Source: Candidatus Latescibacterota bacterium (lineage in GTDB: Bacteria > Latescibacterota > UBA2968 > UBA8231). From it: a stretch of DNA of 64,000 nt. The stretch covers positions 296,467-360,466 of the forward strand of contig JAJEIO010000032.1 in the NCBI GenBank assembly GCA_022827835.1. Reading direction: 5' to 3'. A program made the position numbers and the translations under genes. A model generated the notes under the pieces. The model worked only from the letters and a program-made list of their open reading frames with translations. It made no database searches and was not told where the DNA came from. This document shows positions 59,878-64,000 of this stretch, piece after piece (the first letter of the stretch is position 1; each line of letters opens with the position of its first letter).

Positions 59878-60744
59878 CTAATGCCCTTCGTGCGTCTCCA
59901 TGCCATGTCCGTGGATGGCGCTGGATTCAACGTAATACAGTATGTAGGCGAGGCCGATCCCCACGAGGAGGGAGACGATGAGCTTGCCGCGATCGTGGCT
60001 GTGGAAATGGATCTCCGGCAGCAGGTCGCTCAAGGCAATGCACAAGAACGCGCCCGCCGCAAAGGACAGCACATAGCCTACAATAGCTCCTTCCTCCGAG
60101 CCAAGCAATTCCACCCCCCCAAAGCTCGCTATAGCCACCACAGGGCACAGAATGGCAAATCCGACATTGGCCAATGTCCGGGCGCGCGGACTGTGACCGG
60201 CGGATTTCATCATGCCGATAATGGAGTACGCATCGAGCGGCTTGTGCAGCATAATGGCGAGGAATACCCCTAGGCCTGCCAATGCGACGTCGTTTTCATG
60301 CGGCGGCCCCAACCTCATGCTGGTACCCAGCGCGATCCCTTCGGTCACGGTGTGTACCCCTAGGCCGAGGGCAACGCCGAACAAGCTCCGCGCATGGACG
60401 ACACCGTGGTCATGGTCGTGGTCATCGTATAGATCGCTCGCCTCGTGGCTGAAGTCGTGCTGGTGAAAGTGGAAGATACGCAGCAAGAAAATCATCAGTA
60501 CCATGCCGAATACCATCCACCCCACGGCTTTTTCTATAATATCAGATCCGGAAATGCGATCGAGGCTGTGGGGTAGCAGGTGGAACATGGCGATGCCGAG
60601 GATGAAGCCGGCCACCAAACTCATCACGACCTGAGTCCGCGTGTGCGTCATGGTTCCCAAGGCCGCCAGCTTCCCGCCCATAAAAGAAACGACAAAGATA
60701 CCGGCTGAGTACGCCAATAAGATCAGTATGGAATGTGAATCCAT
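59878..60744 (-). CDS. ZIP-family metal transporter
   Basis: 288 residues with about eight membrane segments. A His/Asp-rich cytosolic-type loop is present (HFHQHDFSHEASD, DDHDHDHG) and another at the C-terminus (IHGHGMETHEGH). Transmembrane motif HTVTEGIALG (His and Glu for metal) is typical; the following segment reads MLHKPLDAYS where many ZIP proteins have HExPHE, so selectivity may differ. Substrate likely zinc, iron or manganese. No metal-regulator site was recognised upstream. Confidence 0.88.
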   Translation of the reverse strand: MDSHSILILLAYSAGIFVVSFMGGKLAALGTMTHTRTQVVMSLVAGFILGIAMFHLLPHSLDRISGSDIIEKAVGWMVFGMVLMIFLLRIFHFHQHDFSHEASDLYDDHDHDHGVVHARSLFGVALGLGVHTVTEGIALGTSMRLGPPHENDVALAGLGVFLAIMLHKPLDAYSIIGMMKSAGHSPRARTLANVGFAILCPVVAIASFGGVELLGSEEGAIVGYVLSFAAGAFLCIALSDLLPEIHFHSHDRGKLIVSLLVGIGLAYILYYVESSAIHGHGMETHEGH

Positions 60745-60852
60745 GATAGCTATAACCGAAAACTATAGGCGCAAACCGGCGGACCTAGGTTGCGAAGAAT
60801 GGAAGCGGAAGAAGAAAGCCGAGAAGTGCCCTCGACAAAGGAACCTTCTCGC

Positions 60853-61341
60853 TTAGAAGAATAGCGTTATCAGGATGAGACTGCTCAGTCCGCCGAGCAT
60901 GAACCCCCCGGTGCTGACCACGCCAGATGCCATGGCAAAGTCGGCAATGCGAAAAGTCATATCGCCGACCGTAAACATCACTTGGTTGCGATCGATCTCC
61001 CCATCGACGAACTGTTTTAGGGCCTCCTCGGCGCTGTGGGCCTCTTTTACCGCGACTAGGGCTACCAGAATCATCGTTAGCGCTGACGCAAGGGTGCCGA
61101 TCGCAAACATGAGCAGCGTCGCCAAGGCGAACCAGTGGTAGGCCGCGTCTTCGTTGCCCGAAGACGTGCTCATGAACCCAATAATCAACGCCGCTCCACC
61201 TGCATTGCCGAGCAGCAATAGGCGGGCCGATTCGGTAATCAATCTGAACATAGTACCACGCCGTACCGCGACGACTTTGTACAGCTCGCGTAGCCACTCT
61301 TCGCCGATTTCTTCGCCAGAAAATTCATCTACCTTTTTCAA
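60853..61341 (-). CDS. Small membrane protein in the hflCK operon, unknown function
   Basis: 162 residues, starting three bases after the stop of the periplasmic binding protein gene, so in the same operon. The first 35 residues are charged and helical; then hydrophobic segments at about 40-58, 70-95 and 135-162 follow, with a polar segment (EEALKQFVDGEIDRNQ) between. No family was recognised. Its place suggests a membrane partner of the HflKC or binding-protein gene products. Confidence 0.68.
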   Translation of the reverse strand: MKKVDEFSGEEIGEEWLRELYKVVAVRRGTMFRLITESARLLLLGNAGGAALIIGFMSTSSGNEDAAYHWFALATLLMFAIGTLASALTMILVALVAVKEAHSAEEALKQFVDGEIDRNQVMFTVGDMTFRIADFAMASGVVSTGGFMLGGLSSLILITLFF

Positions 61342-61344
61342 GGG

Positions 61345-62493
61345 CTACTCTCCTCCGAGATCGGTCAACCGGATGTAGCTCGAACCCGTATTGGTACCGG
61401 GCTCGAATTCAAGCGTCCAATCGTCAATTGCTATCGGCCCGGACGACAGGGCCTGTTCCATGAAGTTCTCCCGCGTCAACTCATCGCCCATGCGCTCTAG
61501 CACGGCGATGACGAAGCGGCCCAATATGTAACCTTCCAAACATACTTCATTGATTATGTGTTCGTGATCTATCTTCGATTTCGGCGATTGGGTAGCTCGC
61601 TGGAATTGCTGCACGACTTTACTGGTCTGGTCTTCTGGGTTAGGCACCACCTCGGTCACCAAGATTCTATCGTTTGGCGCGCTGAGCCGCTCCCTAAGCT
61701 CGCGGGACAAGACAAAGGACAAGTTGCCCATGATGTATTCATGGCCTAGGGAATTCGCTAGATTGATGATCTCCGCGTTGGTGGTATAGGTGCCGACGAT
61801 CAGGATGGCGTCTAGGTCGGCCTTGGATAGGGCGAAGAGGGTTGCTTGGACGGCGTGGGTGTTCCGCGAGAAGGCGGTTTTCCCTAGGATGGGAAGACCG
61901 TGCTCATCAAGCACGGTCTTGTAGTTTTTCAAGACGGAACGTCCGAAGGCGTCGTCCTGATAGATGATGCCGAACCGGGTTTTGCCGCGCTCGCGAAGGA
62001 TGTGATCGACCAGCGTCTGAGTTTCGTCGAAATAGCCCGCTCTCAGGTTGATGACATTGGGAAACCGCTTGGCATCGCGCAGAAAAGCGGCACCCGTAAA
62101 GGGGCCGACAAAGGGGATCTTGGCCGTCCTGAGTACCGGCGCGATGCGTTTGGCTGTCGGCGTCCCCACGCCGCCGATCACGGCCAGGACCTCGTTATCG
62201 GCGACGAATCGTTCCGCGTTTGCGGCTGCCTGTTCAGGCTCGTAGGCGTCATCGAAAGAAACCAGTTTCAGCAACCTGCCGTTGACCCCGCCGCGATCGT
62301 TCTGTACTTGGAAAGCAGACAAAATGCCAGCCCGATAGCGAAAACCCAAAATTTTGCTCGGACCGGAGAAGCAAGCGCTCTGCCCAAACACGATCGTACT
62401 ATCGCTAACGCCTGGAGCGGCCGCCGTAGGCATCGCGGTCAACAGCAGGGCGAGGCAGGATGCCAACAGCATACTAATGGTCTTTGCCGCCAT
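61345..62493 (-). CDS. Periplasmic binding protein, branched-chain amino acid (LivJ/Peripla_BP_6) type
   Basis: 382 residues from the ATG at 62493, where GGAAGAGG lies upstream; an earlier ATG at 62520 would add nine basic residues. Signal peptide to about residue 26 (LALLLTAMPTAAAPG). The type I periplasmic binding fold is clear: IVFGQSACFSGPSK, GVNGRLLKLVSFDDAYEP, VIGGVGTPTAKRIAPVL and FGIIYQDDAFGRSVLKNYK. No permease or ATPase genes are present, so it may be a sensory rather than a transport protein. It overlaps hflK by 20 bases. Confidence 0.88.
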   Translation of the reverse strand: MAAKTISMLLASCLALLLTAMPTAAAPGVSDSTIVFGQSACFSGPSKILGFRYRAGILSAFQVQNDRGGVNGRLLKLVSFDDAYEPEQAAANAERFVADNEVLAVIGGVGTPTAKRIAPVLRTAKIPFVGPFTGAAFLRDAKRFPNVINLRAGYFDETQTLVDHILRERGKTRFGIIYQDDAFGRSVLKNYKTVLDEHGLPILGKTAFSRNTHAVQATLFALSKADLDAILIVGTYTTNAEIINLANSLGHEYIMGNLSFVLSRELRERLSAPNDRILVTEVVPNPEDQTSKVVQQFQRATQSPKSKIDHEHIINEVCLEGYILGRFVIAVLERMGDELTRENFMEQALSSGPIAIDDWTLEFEPGTNTGSSYIRLTDLGGE

Positions 62494-63784
62494 CCTCTTC
62501 CTTCTTCTCAGCCTCGCCATCTCCTTTACCTTCGGTGGCGAGCTTCTCGACCATCGGCTTCTCGTCTTTCGGCAGTCCGGCCGGCTTGTCTCTCACGTGG
62601 CGATGAGAGAAAATGGACGGCGTGTCGAATATGAGCGACCGCGGGTTGGCGATGCTCATGTGACTGCGTTCCGCGCGTATGTTGTGGAATCGACCGTCCA
62701 GCAGAAGGTTGTCCGCATCGATCGTTTCAATGGTATGCACGTTCTCCATGGTCGTTGACGACATCAGCACTCCGTCACCGGCCTCGCCACCGGAGGGCGG
62801 TGTTCCTAGCACCATGTCCGCTGGGGTGAACCCTGCGACGCCGTCGATCATGTTGATGTCAATGGCCGACTCGCTGCTCGGATTGACCGCGGCTAGGCTC
62901 GCCTCCGCGAAAATTTTGCGCATCCGGTCCCAATAGCGCGTGATGCCCACGTGCGCGGGCTGTTTTTTGTATTCGGCTAACAGGGCCGAGAACGCGCCAG
63001 CGCTGCTTTGCGCCTGCACGATGCGCTCCCTGGCCTTGGCCTGCGCGTTTAGCACCAATGCCTCGGCCTGTCCTCGGCTGTGCGCGATCAACTGCTCCCG
63101 CTTGCGATTGGCGTCGCTGACGGCCTTCACGCGCTCGGCGAACGCATCGCTTACGTCGCGAAACGCCGCGATTGTTTCTTCGATCGGGCGCACATCGACG
63201 ATGTCGAGCGAGACTAGTTCGAGGCCGATGTCGCGGGCTTCTAGGCGCTCGGCGATCCGGTCCAACAGTTTGCTTTGGATGATATTGCGGTTCGAGGTGA
63301 GGATCAGGTCGATGAAATTCTGCCCTAGGATGTTGACCAGTTCCTCTCTGGTGTACGCGGTCAGCATCGCGAGGGGGTCGGACGTGACGAACAGGAAATT
63401 CCTGAGGTTGTCGATCTTGTATTGGAGAGCGACATCCACTTCGAGCAGGTTCACGTCGCCCGACAAGATGGTGAAGTTGACGGTATCACCTTCCTTGCTG
63501 GCTACTTGGTGCCGGGTAATCCGCTTTACCTTGTGGACATAGGTCTTTTCGATAATGGGGATGCAGTAGTGCACTCCGGGGCCGATGCTCGAATGCACCA
63601 CCTTGCCGAACCGGGTGCGCACGCCTTGCTCCTCTTTCTTGACGATGTACAATCCGCTGGCCAAGAAGCCGATGACGACTGCGGCCACGGTCCCCGCGAT
63701 GATTTGCCGGTGGTGCTCCTGCAGGAAGTCGAATACGGCGTAAATGACGCGCGTACTCGGCGGCAATGGTTGTTGTTCACTCAT
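62474..63784 (-). CDS. hflK: SPFH-domain protein HflK
   Basis: 436 residues. A membrane anchor at about 28-48 (IIAGTVAAVVIGFLASGLYI), then the SPFH/band 7 domain (GVRTRFGKVVHSSIGPGVHY, VNLLEVDVALQYKI) and a helical region with QAEALVLNAQAKARERIVQA. The C-terminus is long and acidic (EKKEEDGGKDH). With HflC it forms a periplasm-facing cage that controls the FtsH protease. The order here, hflC then hflK, is reverse of the E. coli arrangement. Overlaps hflC by one base (TAATG) and the binding-protein gene. Confidence 0.9.
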   Translation of the reverse strand: MSEQQPLPPSTRVIYAVFDFLQEHHRQIIAGTVAAVVIGFLASGLYIVKKEEQGVRTRFGKVVHSSIGPGVHYCIPIIEKTYVHKVKRITRHQVASKEGDTVNFTILSGDVNLLEVDVALQYKIDNLRNFLFVTSDPLAMLTAYTREELVNILGQNFIDLILTSNRNIIQSKLLDRIAERLEARDIGLELVSLDIVDVRPIEETIAAFRDVSDAFAERVKAVSDANRKREQLIAHSRGQAEALVLNAQAKARERIVQAQSSAGAFSALLAEYKKQPAHVGITRYWDRMRKIFAEASLAAVNPSSESAIDINMIDGVAGFTPADMVLGTPPSGGEAGDGVLMSSTTMENVHTIETIDADNLLLDGRFHNIRAERSHMSIANPRSLIFDTPSIFSHRHVRDKPAGLPKDEKPMVEKLATEGKGDGEAEKKEEDGGKDH

Positions 63785-63999
63785 TAGCTTGGCTCTTGAT
63801 TTATCTGGGTCTTGCTTCTGTCGAGGTATTTGAACAACTCGTTGTCGGCCGGGAGCATCAGCGTCGTGTTTCGGTCGATGATCCGATCGTAGCTATCGAG
63901 CGCGCGGATGAATTTGTAGAATTCCGGGTCCTTCTTATATGCTTGACCGAGGATGGCCATGGCCTCGGCCTCGGCTTCGCCGAGAATGGTCGTCGCCTC
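63784..63999 (-). CDS. hflC: SPFH-domain protein HflC (C-terminal part, cut by window end)
   Basis: The last 71 codons are visible, running off the right edge. The sequence EATTILGEAEAEAMAILGQA, YKKDPEFYKFIRALDSYDRI and NTTLMLPADNELFKYL matches the C-terminal end of HflC, including the DPEFY and S/N-E-x-F-x-Y features. Its stop overlaps the hflK start, so both are coupled. The N-terminus lies outside the window. Confidence 0.88.
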   Translation of the reverse strand, partial: EATTILGEAEAEAMAILGQAYKKDPEFYKFIRALDSYDRIIDRNTTLMLPADNELFKYLDRSKTQINQEPS

Positions 64000-64000
64000 G

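Noticed and set aside
1..64000. rRNA, tRNA or riboswitch genes
   Set aside because: I found no conserved rRNA stretch, cloverleaf or known riboswitch core by reading; a covariance-model scan would be needed to exclude small RNAs.

Overview
The window is a densely coded, fairly GC-rich stretch of a didermal bacterial chromosome with short intergenic gaps and many overlapping start/stop codons. It carries a TonB-dependent receptor, a phosphate-type porin, a secreted protein with a Por-secretion-like C-terminal tail (NYPNPFNPSTTI type), a 14-blade WD40 protein, several Gfo/Idh/MocA oxidoreductases, an enolase-superfamily sugar-acid operon and a fused indolepyruvate:ferredoxin oxidoreductase. This mix points to an uncultured lineage of the FCB side of the tree (Latescibacterota- or Poribacteria-like). 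That placement is inference from gene content; no rRNA or tRNA gene was recognised to support it.

Layout. 1-5 kb: truncated HAD hydrolase, an SDR, then an unusual MurG with a C-terminal HEAT-repeat extension coupled to MraY. 5-16 kb: housekeeping genes (recG, a class V aminotransferase, a Schlafen/AlbA_2 protein, lysC on the minus strand, and a qor - S1 protein - trpB - trpA operon). 16-20 kb: WD40 protein and SDR on the minus strand, glgC on the plus strand. 20-34 kb: a large phosphate-starvation region. The pstS-pstC-pstA-pstB-phoU-phoB-phoR operon and a porin run rightward; a TonB-dependent receptor and a secreted beta-helix-like protein run leftward. Each of the four promoters carries a row of 11-bp phased TGTNAC-like repeats, which I read as Pho boxes, so the receptor and the secreted protein are probably part of the Pho regulon.

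34-41 kb: a lipoprotein cytochrome c and a HupE/UreJ-family membrane protein are followed by a lower-GC accessory island, all on the plus strand: YefM-YoeB, a TPR protein, a small charged protein, a one-piece GmrSD-type (DUF262/DUF1524) nuclease, an orphan Phd antitoxin and an ApeA-like HEPN protein. The 3' end of hupE recurs between these modules (35.6, 37.0, 39.27 and 39.6 kb), as if defence/toxin cassettes had been inserted repeatedly at the hupE stop codon. No integrase or transposase was seen. This recurring boundary, with the phosphate-regulated TonB/secreted pair, is the most interesting structure in the window.

41-45 kb: minus-strand sugar-acid catabolic operon (HpcH aldolase, PfkB kinase, 2-hydroxyacid dehydrogenase, galactonate-dehydratase-like enzyme). 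45-46 kb: ispG with an orphan HicB. 46.5-50.2 kb: a small glycan operon (DegT aminotransferase, PIG-L deacetylase, WbqC-like protein, glycosyltransferase), running into an outer-membrane protein and a Tat-exported molybdopterin enzyme. 52-56 kb: fused IorAB. 56-60 kb: three Gfo/Idh/MocA-type genes and a VapBC-like pair. 60-64 kb: a ZIP metal transporter, then a leftward operon hflC-hflK-periplasmic binding protein-small membrane protein, with hflC cut by the window end.
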